A stretch of DNA of 64,000 bases from Klebsiella sp. BIGb0407 (GCF_024807845.1 NZ_JANUEQ010000008.1:186001-250000), one strand, 5' to 3'. Positions 51,326 through 61,176 are shown, counted from the stretch's first letter. Program-made: numbers and translations. The notes: generated by a model from the letters alone, not told the origin.

Positions 51326-52435
51326 TTAAATAACGAGCGGCAAGCGCTGTTCGATAATGCCGCCACCTAAACAGATATCAGCGGCATAAAAGACCGCTGA
51401 CTGGCCAGGTGTGACGGCAGAAACCGGCTCGTCAAAACGTACCTCAACACGCCCGTCATCAAGTGGGGTCAGGGTACAGGGAATATCAGTCTGGCGATAA
51501 CGTGTTTTTACGGTACAACGTAAAGTATCGCTCAGGGGTTCGCGATTGACCCAGTCAAGCTGGCCGGCAATTAAGCCTGTCGACATCAAACGCGGATGTT
51601 CATGACCTTGAGCCACCACCAGCAGATTCTGCTCAACATCTTTATCAACGACGTACCATGGGTCTTCAGAACCTTCTTTCGTTCCGCCGATCCCCAGTCC
51701 TTTGCGCTGACCCAGAGTATGATACATCAGCCCCTGGTGTTCACCGATGGTTTCGCCATCGACAGTCACTATTTTACCCGGTTGGGCAGGCAGATAACGG
51801 CCGAGGAACTCGCGGAATTTACGCTCACCAATAAAGCAGATCCCGGTTGAGTCTTTTTTCTTCGCGGTGATTAAGTCCAGCTGCTCGGCAATACGACGCA
51901 CTTCAGGTTTTTCCAGCTCACCTACCGGGAACAGGCTTTGCGCGATTTGGTCAGAACCTAAGGTATACAGAAAGTAACTTTGATCTTTATTACCGTCCAG
52001 ACCACGTAATAACTGACTTTTACCGTCAACATCGGCACGGCGCACATAGTGACCGGTTGCAATGTAATCGGCACCTAAATCTTCGGCGGCAAATTCGAGA
52101 AAGGCTTTAAACTTTATCTCTTTATTACACAAGATATCAGGATTGGGGGTGCGTCCTGCCTTATATTCCTGAAGAAAATGCTCAAAGACATTATCCCAGT
52201 ACTCCGCGGCAAAATTAACGGTGTGTAGCTCAATGCCGAGTTTATCGCATACTGCCTGTGCATCAGCTAAGTCTGCGGCTGCGGTACAGTAGTCTTCACC
52301 ATCATCTTCTTCCCAGTTTTTCATAAACAGGCCTTCCACTTGATAGCCCTGTTGCTGGAGCAAATAAGCGGAAACTGAAGAGTCAACACCGCCGGACATA
52401 CCGACAATGACTTTTTTCTGGCTGTTATCAGACAT
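51326..52435 (-). CDS. mnmA: tRNA-specific 2-thiouridylase MnmA
   Basis: MnmA makes 2-thiouridine at tRNA position 34 of Glu, Gln and Lys tRNAs using sulfur from the Tus relay. The PP-loop S-G-G-V-D-S-S is at residues 14-20 and the catalytic cysteines occur in I-L-C-N-K-E and T-G-I-C-F-I-G. Length 369 residues, as usual. It is 21 bp upstream of hflD. Confidence 0.97.
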   Translation of the reverse strand: MSDNSQKKVIVGMSGGVDSSVSAYLLQQQGYQVEGLFMKNWEEDDGEDYCTAAADLADAQAVCDKLGIELHTVNFAAEYWDNVFEHFLQEYKAGRTPNPDILCNKEIKFKAFLEFAAEDLGADYIATGHYVRRADVDGKSQLLRGLDGNKDQSYFLYTLGSDQIAQSLFPVGELEKPEVRRIAEQLDLITAKKKDSTGICFIGERKFREFLGRYLPAQPGKIVTVDGETIGEHQGLMYHTLGQRKGLGIGGTKEGSEDPWYVVDKDVEQNLLVVAQGHEHPRLMSTGLIAGQLDWVNREPLSDTLRCTVKTRYRQTDIPCTLTPLDDGRVEVRFDEPVSAVTPGQSAVFYAADICLGGGIIEQRLPLVI

Positions 52436-52486
52436 AGGATACCCACAACATTGAATTTCAAGCGGCGTATTCTACCACGCACTCTT

Positions 52487-52948
52487 TTACATGGCACCCT
52501 CTGTAAACGGCCAGTTAAAGGCAGAAAGCACGGAAAGTGGATATTGAACGTTTTTTTGATAGCAGCGGATACTTTCAGCGACCAGTAATGAGCGTAAATT
52601 TGTTGCTTCGAGGATCTGTTGTGCGCTAACCCAGTGACAACAGTCAATATCACTGTCATGCGGCTGAGTTGGTACAATCTTTTCTAAATTAATCACAAAC
52701 AAAAACCGTAAAAAAGGGGTTTTATCGGGAGCAATCCATTGATGGAGTCCAAGAAATGCCTGGGGTTTTGCCTTAATACCCGTTTCTTCCCATAATTCAC
52801 GACTCGCTGCCTGGATTAGGGTCTCGTCTGCTTCCAGGTGCCCGGCTGGCTGGTTCCACAGGGCTTTACCTTTAATAGTCTCTTCAACCACTAAAAACTT
52901 ACCTTCTGCCTGAACAACACAAGCGACAGTAACATGAGGTTTAAACAT
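52487..52948 (-). CDS. nudJ: Nudix phosphatase NudJ
   Basis: NudJ removes phosphate from thiamine pyrimidine diphosphate (HMP-PP) and nucleoside di- and triphosphates. The Nudix box G-x5[17 protein letters not shown] is complete. Length 153 residues, as in E. coli. It lies 9 bp from rluE and 51 bp from mnmA. Confidence 0.95.
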   Translation of the reverse strand: MFKPHVTVACVVQAEGKFLVVEETIKGKALWNQPAGHLEADETLIQAASRELWEETGIKAKPQAFLGLHQWIAPDKTPFLRFLFVINLEKIVPTQPHDSDIDCCHWVSAQQILEATNLRSLLVAESIRCYQKNVQYPLSVLSAFNWPFTEGAM

Positions 52949-52957
52949 GACGACTCC

Positions 52958-53590
52958 TTATAAGAGGGTGGGGGAAACATCCAGCCATTGACCTGGGGCC
53001 AGTCCGTCGAGCGTAAAAGGCCCCATGGCATAACGAATCAAACGTAGTGTCGGCAACCCGACATGGGCGGTCATTCGACGCACCTGACGATTACGTCCTT
53101 CATACAGGGTGATTTCCAGCCAACTGGTTGGAATCGATTTACGTTCCCTGATGGGGGGATTACGTGGCCATAACCAGCTCGGCTCATCAATCATCCTGAC
53201 TCCGGCAGGCAGGGTCAAGCCATCCTTGAGCTCCACTCCGGCACGTAATGCTTCGAGTGCCGCGTTATCGGGTACCCCCTCCACCTGAACCAGATAAATT
53301 TTACCGGTTCGTTTACCAGGCGCAGTTAGTTTTGCCTGTAATTCACCGTCATTGGTCAGGACTAATAGGCCTTCACTGTCTCTGTCAAGACGCCCAGCGG
53401 CATAGATTCCAGGCACGGAAATATAATCTTTAAGGGTTAAACGCCCTTTTTCATCAGTAAATTGCGTCAATACATCGTAAGGTTTATTAAAAATAACGAC
53501 CCGCTTGGGCCCCTTGTCATGATTAACTTTCGTCGATTTGCTGGAGCTGAATCGTTTAGTTTGGTGATTTCTTTGATAAGTTTTGTTCAT
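52958..53590 (-). CDS. rluE: 23S rRNA pseudouridine 2457 synthase
   Basis: RluE converts U2457 of 23S rRNA to pseudouridine. The catalytic motif [17 protein letters not shown] is intact near residue 77 and the R-N-R-Q-V-R-R-M motif near 165. The basic N terminus precedes the catalytic domain, with no S4 domain. Length 210 residues (217 in E. coli). It is divergent from icd. Confidence 0.95.
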   Translation of the reverse strand: MNKTYQRNHQTKRFSSSKSTKVNHDKGPKRVVIFNKPYDVLTQFTDEKGRLTLKDYISVPGIYAAGRLDRDSEGLLVLTNDGELQAKLTAPGKRTGKIYLVQVEGVPDNAALEALRAGVELKDGLTLPAGVRMIDEPSWLWPRNPPIRERKSIPTSWLEITLYEGRNRQVRRMTAHVGLPTLRLIRYAMGPFTLDGLAPGQWLDVSPTLL

Positions 53591-53736
53591 AGTATTTTCA
53601 GCTGGTGTGTATTAGCGCATTATAGCTGAAATGAGAAGCGATTGGCGCGAGAGCGATATTGCAGTAGTATGTGCCCGCACATTACAAATGATTAACATAA
53701 ATCAGTAACCACCAGAAGCGCTCGAAGGAGAGGTGA

Positions 53737-54987
53737 ATGGAAAGCAAAGTAGTCGTTCCGACGGAAGGTACAAAGATCACCCTGCAAGATGGCAAACTCA
53801 CTATCCCTAATAACCCAATCATTCCTTTTATTGAAGGTGATGGTATTGGTGTGGATGTCACCCCAGCGATGATCAAAGTCGTTGATGCCGCCGTTGAAAA
53901 AGCCTACAAAGGCGAGCGGAAAATTTCCTGGATGGAAATCTATACCGGCGAAAAATCTACCCAGGTTTATGGGGAAGATGTCTGGTTGCCACAAGAAACG
54001 CTCGACTTGATTCGTGATTACCGTGTTGCTATTAAAGGACCTCTGACGACGCCAGTCGGTGGTGGTATTCGTTCTCTGAACGTTGCTCTGCGTCAGCAGC
54101 TTGACCTGTACGTTTGTCTGCGTCCGGTGCGTTACTATGACGGCACCCCAAGCCCGGTTAAACACCCGGAACTGACCAATATGGTTATCTTCCGTGAAAA
54201 CTCAGAAGATATCTATGCGGGTATCGAGTGGAAAGCCGACAGTGCTGAAGCGCAGAAAGTGATTAAGTTCCTGCGTGACGAAATGAACGTGACCAAAATC
54301 CGCTTCCCTGAACATTGTGGTATCGGCATCAAGCCATGTTCAGAAGAAGGTACCAAACGCCTGGTACGTGCTGCCATTGAATACGCAATCACCAACGATC
54401 GCGACTCACTGACTCTGGTACACAAAGGCAACATCATGAAGTTCACCGAAGGTGCCTTTAAAGACTGGGGTTACCAGCTGGCACGTGAAGAATTCGGCGG
54501 CGAACTGATCGATGGCGGTCCTTGGGTTAAAATCAAAAATCCAAATACCGGTAAAGAAATTATCGTTAAAGACGTTATCGCTGACGCCTTCCTGCAACAG
54601 ATCCTGCTGCGCCCGGCTGAATATGACGTTATCGCTTGTATGAACCTGAATGGTGACTACATTTCTGATGCACTGGCCGCTCAGGTTGGTGGTATCGGTA
54701 TCGCCCCAGGCGCCAACATCGGTGACGAATGCGCACTGTTTGAAGCAACCCACGGCACCGCACCAAAATATGCAGGCCAGGATAAAGTGAACCCAGGTTC
54801 AATCATCCTGTCTGCTGAAATGATGCTCCGTCACATGGGCTGGTTCGAAGCAGCTGACCTTATCGTTAAAGGGACCAGCGGCGCAATCAACGCGAAAACC
54901 GTGACTTATGATTTCGAACGCCTGATGGATGGCGCTAAACTGCTGAAATGTAGCGAGTTTGGTGACGCAATCATCGAAAACATGTAA
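53737..54987 (+). CDS. icd: NADP-dependent isocitrate dehydrogenase
   Basis: Icd oxidises isocitrate to 2-oxoglutarate in the citric acid cycle and is inhibited by AceK phosphorylation of S113, seen here in G-G-G-I-R-S-L-N. The 416 residues and the C terminus [16 protein letters not shown] equal E. coli. The 3' end of icd is the integration site of e14 and phage 21. Since a prophage begins directly after it, the last part of this reading frame may be the phage-carried copy of the target. Confidence 0.97.
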   Translation: MESKVVVPTEGTKITLQDGKLTIPNNPIIPFIEGDGIGVDVTPAMIKVVDAAVEKAYKGERKISWMEIYTGEKSTQVYGEDVWLPQETLDLIRDYRVAIKGPLTTPVGGGIRSLNVALRQQLDLYVCLRPVRYYDGTPSPVKHPELTNMVIFRENSEDIYAGIEWKADSAEAQKVIKFLRDEMNVTKIRFPEHCGIGIKPCSEEGTKRLVRAAIEYAITNDRDSLTLVHKGNIMKFTEGAFKDWGYQLAREEFGGELIDGGPWVKIKNPNTGKEIIVKDVIADAFLQQILLRPAEYDVIACMNLNGDYISDALAAQVGGIGIAPGANIGDECALFEATHGTAPKYAGQDKVNPGSIILSAEMMLRHMGWFEAADLIVKGTSGAINAKTVTYDFERLMDGAKLLKCSEFGDAIIENM

Positions 54988-55011
54988 TTCCGTTTTCGGT
55001 TGAAAAATAAG

Positions 55012-55038
55012 CGGGAGCCTGATGGTTCCCGTTTTTTT
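55012..55038 (+). terminator. Rho-independent terminator after icd
   Basis: The 8-bp stem CGGGAGCC / GGTTCCCG with TGAT loop is followed by eight T residues, 24 bp after the icd stop. Confidence 0.9.
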
Positions 55039-55054
55039 TACCAGTCTGCGTACG

Positions 55055-55088
55055 GTTAGCAAAAAGTTTGCAAAATAAGTTAGCAAAA
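55055..55088 (+). repeat. Three short direct repeats between icd and phage cargo
   Basis: GTTAGCAAAA (55055), GTTTGCAAAA (55066) and GTTAGCAAAA (55079) recur with 11- and 13-bp steps. They lie at the inferred left end of the prophage and could be integrase or excisionase binding sites. The att core itself could not be located because the right end is outside the window. Confidence 0.4.
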
Positions 55089-55151
55089 CTTTTTTTCCGT
55101 AGTAGCATTTTTCATTACTATTAGAATTTGATGATTAAGGGCGAGGGATAG

Positions 55152-56858
55152 ATGTCCAATCACATTACTAAAATAAAACAGATTAAAATTATCAATTTTC
55201 GTGGTTTGAATAATTGCATTATAAATTTTGGCGAGCGAATAACTGCCATTTGTGGGAAAAATGGAACGTCAAAGTCTACAATTCTTGGTATCGCAGCTCA
55301 GATGTTTAATTTTGAAACAGACTATACAAAAAAACCTACAGTAAATTTGAAAGAATACAAGTCATTAGCTGGAAGGCCATTTGTGTCTCAGTTTAGCGAA
55401 CACTTCAGACTTTCAATCACTCACGATACTCCTAGCTCAATGAGTGTCGATGTTTCTATTTATGATGGTGCTGAAGATAAGGTATTGGATAAACTAAAAC
55501 TTGGATTATACCTACGAAGTAATCACTCATCTCCACGAGCCACTGTTCGAAATAATACGACGACCAATGGTGCAAGTGATAGCCGTAAAGTAACTCATCC
55601 AGTTATTTATTTAAGTATGAAACGTCTTACGCCAGTTCCAGATAGGCAAAAATATGATGTGTCCAGCATAGATAGTTATATGATGGAAAATAAAAATGAA
55701 TTTATTTCTTTAAGTTCATATATATTAGGGGTTAGGGATTCTAATACTCTTACCAAAACTGCAGGCACAATTAATTCTATGGTCGTTAGTGGTGAAAAGT
55801 ATGATCACCAATCTGTTTCCGTAGGCGAAGATAATTTAGGGCAAATACTACAAGCAATATTTTCCTTTAGAAAACTTAAGGATGAATATCCAGATTATCA
55901 TGGTGGTATGTTGCTAATTGACGAACTTGATGCCGGACTGTTTCCTGCGGCTCAGAGACGTCTCTTAGAAAAAATGTGCTCATTATCTAGGGAATTAAAT
56001 ATTCAGATAATTTTCACCACCCATTCACCTGAGCTAATAAATAACATTGCAAATTTAAGCAAGAATGATGCTGAGAAATATAAATTAATATACCTAACAA
56101 ATACTTATGGTGCTCTAGAGGCTAAGGAGGGTTATAGTTGGGCTGATATAAAATTAGATTTGTTTAATGAAACTATTCAGTTGAATGACAAGGAGAAAAT
56201 TAAAAAAACAAATGTTTTCTTTGAAGATAAGGAAAACTTTGATTTCTATTCTGCTTTGGTTACACGTCGAGATTTGAATAGGTTGCTTAATCCGTACAAG
56301 GATATTACTCTTGGATGTGAAAATTATCTTCAGCTTTTATCTAAAAAAGTACCTGGGTTTTATCAATCAGCAATAATAGTCTTGGATGGTGATGTTAAAA
56401 AAACAAAATATGAAAATGTCATTAAGTTACCTACGAATCTACCTCCAGATCAATTAATATTTGAGTTTTTATATAATCTTGATTCGTCTGATGATTTTTG
56501 GAAAAATGAAATAAAATATACAAAATCATATTTTTTTGAAAAAACAATTAGTATTATTGACGCTTTAGGATTGACGGAAAATAAAATTGATTTAACAGTG
56601 AAAATAAATAACATGGATAAATCAAAACTTAAAGGAATAACATTACGTGTTTTATTTAAGAAGTTTACTGAAGAACAATCATTTCAGTATTTAGTCAGCA
56701 ATGGTGGTGTGAATTTTAATCCTTACAGACGATGGGCCAATGACAACCCGTTGTTGGTTGATAAATTCAATACCTCATTAGTCGAATCGTTGCGATTTGT
56801 AATAGGAGCAGAATTAGGAGTAGAGTGTGATAAGCTCAAAAGTATGCTTTCAAAATGA
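55152..56858 (+). CDS. OLD-like ATPase with TOPRIM-type nuclease half
   Basis: The 568-residue protein begins like a SMC/ABC-type ATPase: Walker A G-K-N-G-T-S-K-S at 35-42, a signature-like S-V-G-E-D-N-L-G-Q near 222, Walker B L-L-I-D-E-L-D with D257 and E258, and H291 in T-T-H-S-P-E-L. The second half fits a TOPRIM core: acidic E358 in V-F-F-E-D-K-E, a glycine turn L-G-C-E near 388, and D412-G-D414 in I-V-L-D-G-D-V. This layout is that of OLD-family nucleases, which include phage P2 Old and GajA. It is AT-rich relative to the backbone and sits between icd and the integrase with a methyltransferase next. A defence role is inferred. Confidence 0.8.
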   Translation: MSNHITKIKQIKIINFRGLNNCIINFGERITAICGKNGTSKSTILGIAAQMFNFETDYTKKPTVNLKEYKSLAGRPFVSQFSEHFRLSITHDTPSSMSVDVSIYDGAEDKVLDKLKLGLYLRSNHSSPRATVRNNTTTNGASDSRKVTHPVIYLSMKRLTPVPDRQKYDVSSIDSYMMENKNEFISLSSYILGVRDSNTLTKTAGTINSMVVSGEKYDHQSVSVGEDNLGQILQAIFSFRKLKDEYPDYHGGMLLIDELDAGLFPAAQRRLLEKMCSLSRELNIQIIFTTHSPELINNIANLSKNDAEKYKLIYLTNTYGALEAKEGYSWADIKLDLFNETIQLNDKEKIKKTNVFFEDKENFDFYSALVTRRDLNRLLNPYKDITLGCENYLQLLSKKVPGFYQSAIIVLDGDVKKTKYENVIKLPTNLPPDQLIFEFLYNLDSSDDFWKNEIKYTKSYFFEKTISIIDALGLTENKIDLTVKINNMDKSKLKGITLRVLFKKFTEEQSFQYLVSNGGVNFNPYRRWANDNPLLVDKFNTSLVESLRFVIGAELGVECDKLKSMLSK

Positions 56859-56932
56859 GGTTCTGATTTTGCTGTACTCAGGAATCTATTTACGTGGTAT
56901 TATATACAGTGATGTTAAATGTTGAGTAAAAA

Positions 56933-57793
56933 ATGATGAGATTTAGCACCCCTCTTCGCTATCCCGGCGGTAAAGGTAAACTAACCAATTATCTAGTTAA
57001 ACTTATAGATATTAATGGGTTAGACGGATGTGAGTATGTAGAACCTTATGCTGGAGGGGCTGGGGTAGCTATAAACCTTTTGTTGTCTAATAAAGCATCA
57101 AACATCCATTTGAATGACTTAAATAATGCCATTTATTGCTTTTGGAAATCAGTTTTAGATGATACTGAACATTTGTGTTATTTAATAGAAAACACATCTG
57201 TTAATATGGATGAGTGGTACAAAAATAAAGAAATTATAAATAATCAAGATCAACATTCTTCTATTGAAATTGGGTTTGCAACCTTCTTTTTAAATCGAAC
57301 AAATCGTTCTGGTATTTTACTTGGAGGTGTTATTGGAGGAAAGGAACAATTAGGCAAGTGGAAGTTAGATGCTCGATTTAATAAAGGTGATTTGATTAGT
57401 CGAATCAATAAAATATCAGAGCGTAAGAAAAACATTCATCTATACAATCAGGATGCGAAAGAATTCTTAAGTTCTACAGTATCAACTTTTCCGAAGAATA
57501 CATTGATATATCTTGATCCTCCATATTATGTCAAAGGTAAGGGGTTATACCAAAATCATTATAGACATGATGATCATGTTGATATTGCAAAAAAAATCAT
57601 TACTAATAATGAGCAATACTGGATAGTTTCCTATGATAATACACCTGAGATAAATCAGATGTATTATGGGCTTAGAAAAGTAGAGTATGGTATTAACTAT
57701 AGTGCTCAATCACGTTATCAAGGCGCAGAGGTTATCTTTTTTTGTAAAAGAATGAATATTCCTGAAGTATCTGATCCTACCAAGGTCAAGTAG
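56933..57793 (+). CDS. D12-class N6-adenine DNA methyltransferase
   Basis: The 286-residue enzyme belongs to the Dam-like D12 class. Motif X is F-S-T-P-L-R-Y-P-G-G-K, motif I (AdoMet binding) is E-P-Y-A-G-G-A-G at 37-44, and catalytic motif IV is D-P-P-Y at 195-198. The recognition sequence cannot be read. It lies 74 bp after the ATPase gene in the same direction, with the same AT-rich composition, and its 3' end overlaps the convergent integrase by eight bases. It may protect DNA from its neighbour, signal self, or act alone. Confidence 0.85.
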   Translation: MMRFSTPLRYPGGKGKLTNYLVKLIDINGLDGCEYVEPYAGGAGVAINLLLSNKASNIHLNDLNNAIYCFWKSVLDDTEHLCYLIENTSVNMDEWYKNKEIINNQDQHSSIEIGFATFFLNRTNRSGILLGGVIGGKEQLGKWKLDARFNKGDLISRINKISERKKNIHLYNQDAKEFLSSTVSTFPKNTLIYLDPPYYVKGKGLYQNHYRHDDHVDIAKKIITNNEQYWIVSYDNTPEINQMYYGLRKVEYGINYSAQSRYQGAEVIFFCKRMNIPEVSDPTKVK

Positions 57794-58916
57794 TTTTTAT
57801 TATACTCCAATCTTTTCCCCGATCATCGTTGTATCTATCGGTCTGTTTTTGCGATTTATGTCCAAGCAATTTTCGCGTATCGATTCCTTGTTCTTTATAA
57901 AGTCTCTCCGCTAAAGATCGTTGCTCATGAAATGTAGCTGGCGTTCCATCACCCCAATTTATCTCTGTTTTATTTCTGGCTTTGGTGAAGTTTGTTGTCA
58001 GTGTATTGCCGCTGACCTGAGCACCTCGCTCTGCTTGTGATGTTGCCCGGAAATAGTGAACAAGGAAAGGGCTGACAGCATAATCGCGACAGCGAGATAC
58101 AACTTCTCTTAAACTCCAATTAATTGCGTTTAGTCTGAGAGAAAGCGGAATAGCGAGTTTACTTCCCGTCTTTTCCTGAATGATATGCAGGTGATCATCC
58201 CATATATCGCTAAATTTCATATTGGAAATATCACCAAGCCTTTGGCCTGTTACGATCGCTAATAACATCGCATTGCCCATGTACTGATGATTTGAATCCG
58301 CAATATCAAAAATACTCTGCCATTCTTCCAGGCTTAACCGCTGGCGTGTGATTTTTCGCCGTGGTTGTTTAGTTGCCTGGGCGGGGTTATATCCAGGAGG
58401 AACCTCACCGTAATGCTGGGCTTCTTTAAACACATCAATTAACACCGAGCGAATAACCTGAGCCATCCGGGGTTGTCCGTCTGCAATATAACTATCAAGG
58501 ATCTGAGCTATATCTCTCACATCAACCAGCGGAATGGGTTTCATGCCAACACGTTCGCGTAAAAGGGCTACTGGTTTTGCTTTCTGTTTAAACGTATTCA
58601 GTTTTATATCGTCATTGGCTAATCGCTCTTCCTGAATAACCCAATAGCGATCAAGCCAAGTGGTTGTGGTTATTGCTTTACCTTTGCAGGTGGCAATTTT
58701 ATCGCTGATAGCAATGATCTGGCGCGTTCTCTGTTCTGCTAATCGTGTATTTGCCTCTATGGCAATTGCTATAGCTTCTTTTTCATTATCACCCAACGAG
58801 TGGAATTTTCCGGTTATTGGGTGCTTGTAGCGCCAGTAAACCTTATTAGCCTTCCGGCTGAACATTGGATATAAATTAGGAACACTGACGTTATTTTTAC
58901 GTGGTCGAGCAGCCAT
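57786..58916 (-). CDS. int: Lambda-type phage integrase (tyrosine recombinase)
   Basis: The 376-residue recombinase integrates and excises the prophage. Its catalytic residues are R226 in T-G-Q-R-L-G-D, H330 and R333 in F-H-E-Q-R-S-L, H353 in L-L-G-H-K-S and Y362 in D-R-Y-N-D-D-R-G. The arm-binding and core-binding domains and the C-terminal R-G-K-D-W resemble lambda Int throughout. It overlaps xis by 20 bases. Its 3' end faces icd, with the two cargo genes between, so the attachment site probably lies at or in the 3' end of icd. Confidence 0.95.
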   Translation of the reverse strand: MAARPRKNNVSVPNLYPMFSRKANKVYWRYKHPITGKFHSLGDNEKEAIAIAIEANTRLAEQRTRQIIAISDKIATCKGKAITTTTWLDRYWVIQEERLANDDIKLNTFKQKAKPVALLRERVGMKPIPLVDVRDIAQILDSYIADGQPRMAQVIRSVLIDVFKEAQHYGEVPPGYNPAQATKQPRRKITRQRLSLEEWQSIFDIADSNHQYMGNAMLLAIVTGQRLGDISNMKFSDIWDDHLHIIQEKTGSKLAIPLSLRLNAINWSLREVVSRCRDYAVSPFLVHYFRATSQAERGAQVSGNTLTTNFTKARNKTEINWGDGTPATFHEQRSLAERLYKEQGIDTRKLLGHKSQKQTDRYNDDRGKDWSIIKTT

Positions 58917-59142
58917 CTGCCAAGATCCTTAAAAGTTTGGGAGGGTCTGACTTTTTGGTTTCTGGCTTGGCCAGATCACCAACAATTTCTGCATCTTCCC
59001 GTACTCGCCACGATCTGCCTTGCTTCGTGGCTGGCGGGGAAAATAGATTACTCTTCGCATACTGGCGAAGGGTATTTATTGCTGGTGGATTGCTGCGATA
59101 TTTATCAGCAGCCCACTCCTCAAGTGTTAATAGTTGAATCAT
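58897..59142 (-). CDS. xis: Excisionase
   Basis: The 81-residue protein resembles lambda Xis: L-T-L-E-E-W-A near the N terminus, a winged-helix stretch with N-T-L-R-Q-Y-A-K-S-N-L-F-S-P-P, and a basic tail. It directs Int towards excision. ATG 59142 has GGAGAG upstream and starts just before the conserved region; an in-frame start at 59211 is not favoured. It is directly upstream of and overlaps int, as in lambda. Confidence 0.85.
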   Translation of the reverse strand: MIQLLTLEEWAADKYRSNPPAINTLRQYAKSNLFSPPATKQGRSWRVREDAEIVGDLAKPETKKSDPPKLLRILADGCSTT

Positions 59143-59171
59143 GGCAAGCTCTCCACACCGGCTGCACCCGG

Positions 59172-59582
59172 TTATTTGGTTTCTGTTGCTGGTGGTTTTA
59201 TTGAAGCGCAACGCTGTTGCAGGCTTCTAATGGTCACTAGTAGCAGGTTTATATCAGTCCTACTGCCGTGAGCTATTTCAGCAATCTCCATTACCAAAGA
59301 TTTATAATCAGCGCCATCAGTCAGTGGCGGGACGGTGAAAAGTGGAATTACCCGCCTCATGTCTGCATGTGGAGTTATAGGATTGACGGTAAATAGATAG
59401 CCACAGCCGTCACGTTCAACATCGCGTAACTCTTGCTCATCAGTCCATGCGATCGGCTTCTCCGCAGCCTCTCTTCGCGCCAGTAGCTCGCGAGCCATTG
59501 ACTGGTATTCTTCATCCTGGCAGATGCAAATCATGCCTTTGTTAGCAAGTTCAGCCAGGCGCTTATTGCTCAGGTTATTCAT
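59172..59582 (-). CDS. Prophage protein of unknown function
   Basis: The 136-residue protein has the layout of Ead/Ea22-like early lambdoid products: a helical N terminus with R-E-L-L-A-R-R-E-A followed by K-P-I-A-W-T-D-E-Q-E-L. This link is by pattern only and no function is known. It overlaps the next upstream gene by four bases. Confidence 0.6.
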   Translation of the reverse strand: MNNLSNKRLAELANKGMICICQDEEYQSMARELLARREAAEKPIAWTDEQELRDVERDGCGYLFTVNPITPHADMRRVIPLFTVPPLTDGADYKSLVMEIAEIAHGSRTDINLLLVTIRSLQQRCASIKPPATETK

Positions 59583-60082
59583 ATAGCCTCCTGCTGTTGG
59601 GATGCTGGTATACCGTCGTAAATTTCATTGAAATGCCCACGAACAACCATCCGACGAAGTGCGCTGTACATGAAATCGCACTCAGCCTGTTTGTTTCCTG
59701 TAAATGGCTTCTTGTTATACCAGGCGGTATTCGGAGGCCAGCCGTGGATACGCATAACCCGGTTGCCTTTGACATGAAGTAAACCCCACCCGTTAGGCAA
59801 ATCTTCCACGCTGACTATTCCCGGCTCACACATAAAGAATCGCCAGTCACCCATACCGACAGCAGGGTCGATACGGAAATGTTTTTTCTTATCAGCCAGG
59901 AAGTCGCTGCGAGAGCACTTAACTTCGATAAGACAAGAAGTGCCATTACGGAAACCGATAGCATCCGGCAACTCCCCAGTACCAGAGTAGGCGCGGAAGC
60001 GGTCGTGAAATGCCACACCAAAGCCATTTGACTGTAGAAAGCGAGCTGCGCGAAGGCAAATTGCATCGTGAGTCATGGACAT
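59579..60082 (-). CDS. MmcB-like PD-(D/E)XK prophage protein
   Basis: The 167-residue protein matches the MmcB family: T-H-D-A-I-C-L-R-A-A at the start, E-L-P-D-A-I-G-F and the I-E-V-K-C-S-R-S-D-F motif with the E-x-K pair of PD-(D/E)XK nucleases near residues 50-60. Members have been tied to DNA repair. ATG 60082 follows GGAGGTGAGTAGG; a frame to 60142 is longer but lacks conserved sequence. Phage role unknown. Confidence 0.75.
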   Translation of the reverse strand: MSMTHDAICLRAARFLQSNGFGVAFHDRFRAYSGTGELPDAIGFRNGTSCLIEVKCSRSDFLADKKKHFRIDPAVGMGDWRFFMCEPGIVSVEDLPNGWGLLHVKGNRVMRIHGWPPNTAWYNKKPFTGNKQAECDFMYSALRRMVVRGHFNEIYDGIPASQQQEAI

Positions 60083-60083
60083 C

Positions 60084-60548
60084 CTACTCACCTCCATTAG
60101 CAATACCGCCAGTTGGAGCGAATACTGGAAACATTCGCACAACGTCTACTTTTGAATGTGGAAACATTGCATCATATGGGTAGTTATCAGGTAATTCGTC
60201 CTCATAAATCCATGCAATAACAACCGGAACAGCCTCAAGCTCAGCTACACGCTTCTGTGACTCTGTGTAAAGGTTCTCTACCCGACGAAGCTCTTTAGCG
60301 GCTGCTGCCGCAAGTTCATCAGACAGCAGCTCATCTCGTTTTAAATCTGCGTTCTGCTTCTGCGACTGCTCCAGTGCCGCTATCAGTTTTGCCTCGCGCT
60401 CTGTTGCTATTCTGGTTACACGCTCAGTAAGTTTTTGCTGAGTCTCTTCAATAGTGTTCGGGCCAAATAGCTCTGTGTGGATGTCAACGACTCCAGCAAA
60501 GAAGTCAGCTATTTCGCTGCTAATCAGCCCTTCGAGTTGTTTAGTCAC
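60084..60548 (-). CDS. Prophage coiled-coil protein
   Basis: The 154-residue protein starts at GTG 60548, preceded by GGAGG and overlapping the upstream stop by eight bases. Its centre (residues 40-100) is a charged coiled coil rich in E, K, Q and A; the end has no motif I recognise. An in-frame ATG at 60626 lies within the upstream gene. Confidence 0.6.
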   Translation of the reverse strand: MTKQLEGLISSEIADFFAGVVDIHTELFGPNTIEETQQKLTERVTRIATEREAKLIAALEQSQKQNADLKRDELLSDELAAAAAKELRRVENLYTESQKRVAELEAVPVVIAWIYEDELPDNYPYDAMFPHSKVDVVRMFPVFAPTGGIANGGE

Positions 60549-61176
60549 TGCTGGCCTCCAGTTTGTTAGCGCGGTTAACCAAAATTTCAGCCTTTTGTTC
60601 ATCATCAAGAATGTCATCAGACACAATGGCTACTTGATCAGAACCGCTCCATGATATTGGTGGGCTGGCCTTAATTGCTTTGTTAAGAGCCGCTACAGCC
60701 CCCTGAATATCTTTTGACAAAAGGCTGATATCGCCATCTTCTGGAAATTCATTTTCGCAATGTTGCTCAATATCGAACTCTGCTGGGTAATTCGGACTGC
60801 AAATAACTAACTGCAACTCACTGGGCAGAACTGAGTTATCAAGGCAGTAATCAGCCAGCGATTCCATATCAAAGAAGTAGGTGTCATCATCAAAAATAAC
60901 CAAAGGCTCACCGCCCCACACAACACGTTCAAGCGTTGCAAAGTGCGCCTCTCTTTTTAGTTTGTGACATATCTCGCAATAGCTTCTAATTTCGTGGATA
61001 GGGTGATCGTCAGGATGTTCTTTGCATTTACGATGAGTAGCCCCGCACCAACGAGCCTGGTATTCATCATTGCCCCAGAAACGGCCGTCACGGTCTACCC
61101 AGCCTGTGACTGTCTGAATGCTAGCCGCCGCTGGAGAATCCATCATGATTGTTTTTGCTTCGGTGTTATTACTCAT
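60541..61176 (-). CDS. Prophage protein with zinc-ribbon-like cluster
   Basis: The 211-residue protein has C-x2-T-H-R-K-C-K-E-H and later Y-C-E-I-C-H, possible zinc ligands near residues 44-70, then an acidic middle (D-D-D-T-Y-F-F-D) and an acidic C-terminal half. No family recognised. It overlaps the upstream gene by eight bases. Confidence 0.6.
   Translation of the reverse strand: MSNNTEAKTIMMDSPAAASIQTVTGWVDRDGRFWGNDEYQARWCGATHRKCKEHPDDHPIHEIRSYCEICHKLKREAHFATLERVVWGGEPLVIFDDDTYFFDMESLADYCLDNSVLPSELQLVICSPNYPAEFDIEQHCENEFPEDGDISLLSKDIQGAVAALNKAIKASPPISWSGSDQVAIVSDDILDDEQKAEILVNRANKLEASSD

Noticed and set aside
55152-57793. A retron or two-gene Gabija or PARIS system
   Set aside because: No reverse transcriptase, no UvrD-like helicase and no separate TOPRIM protein are present. 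The partner is a methyltransferase.
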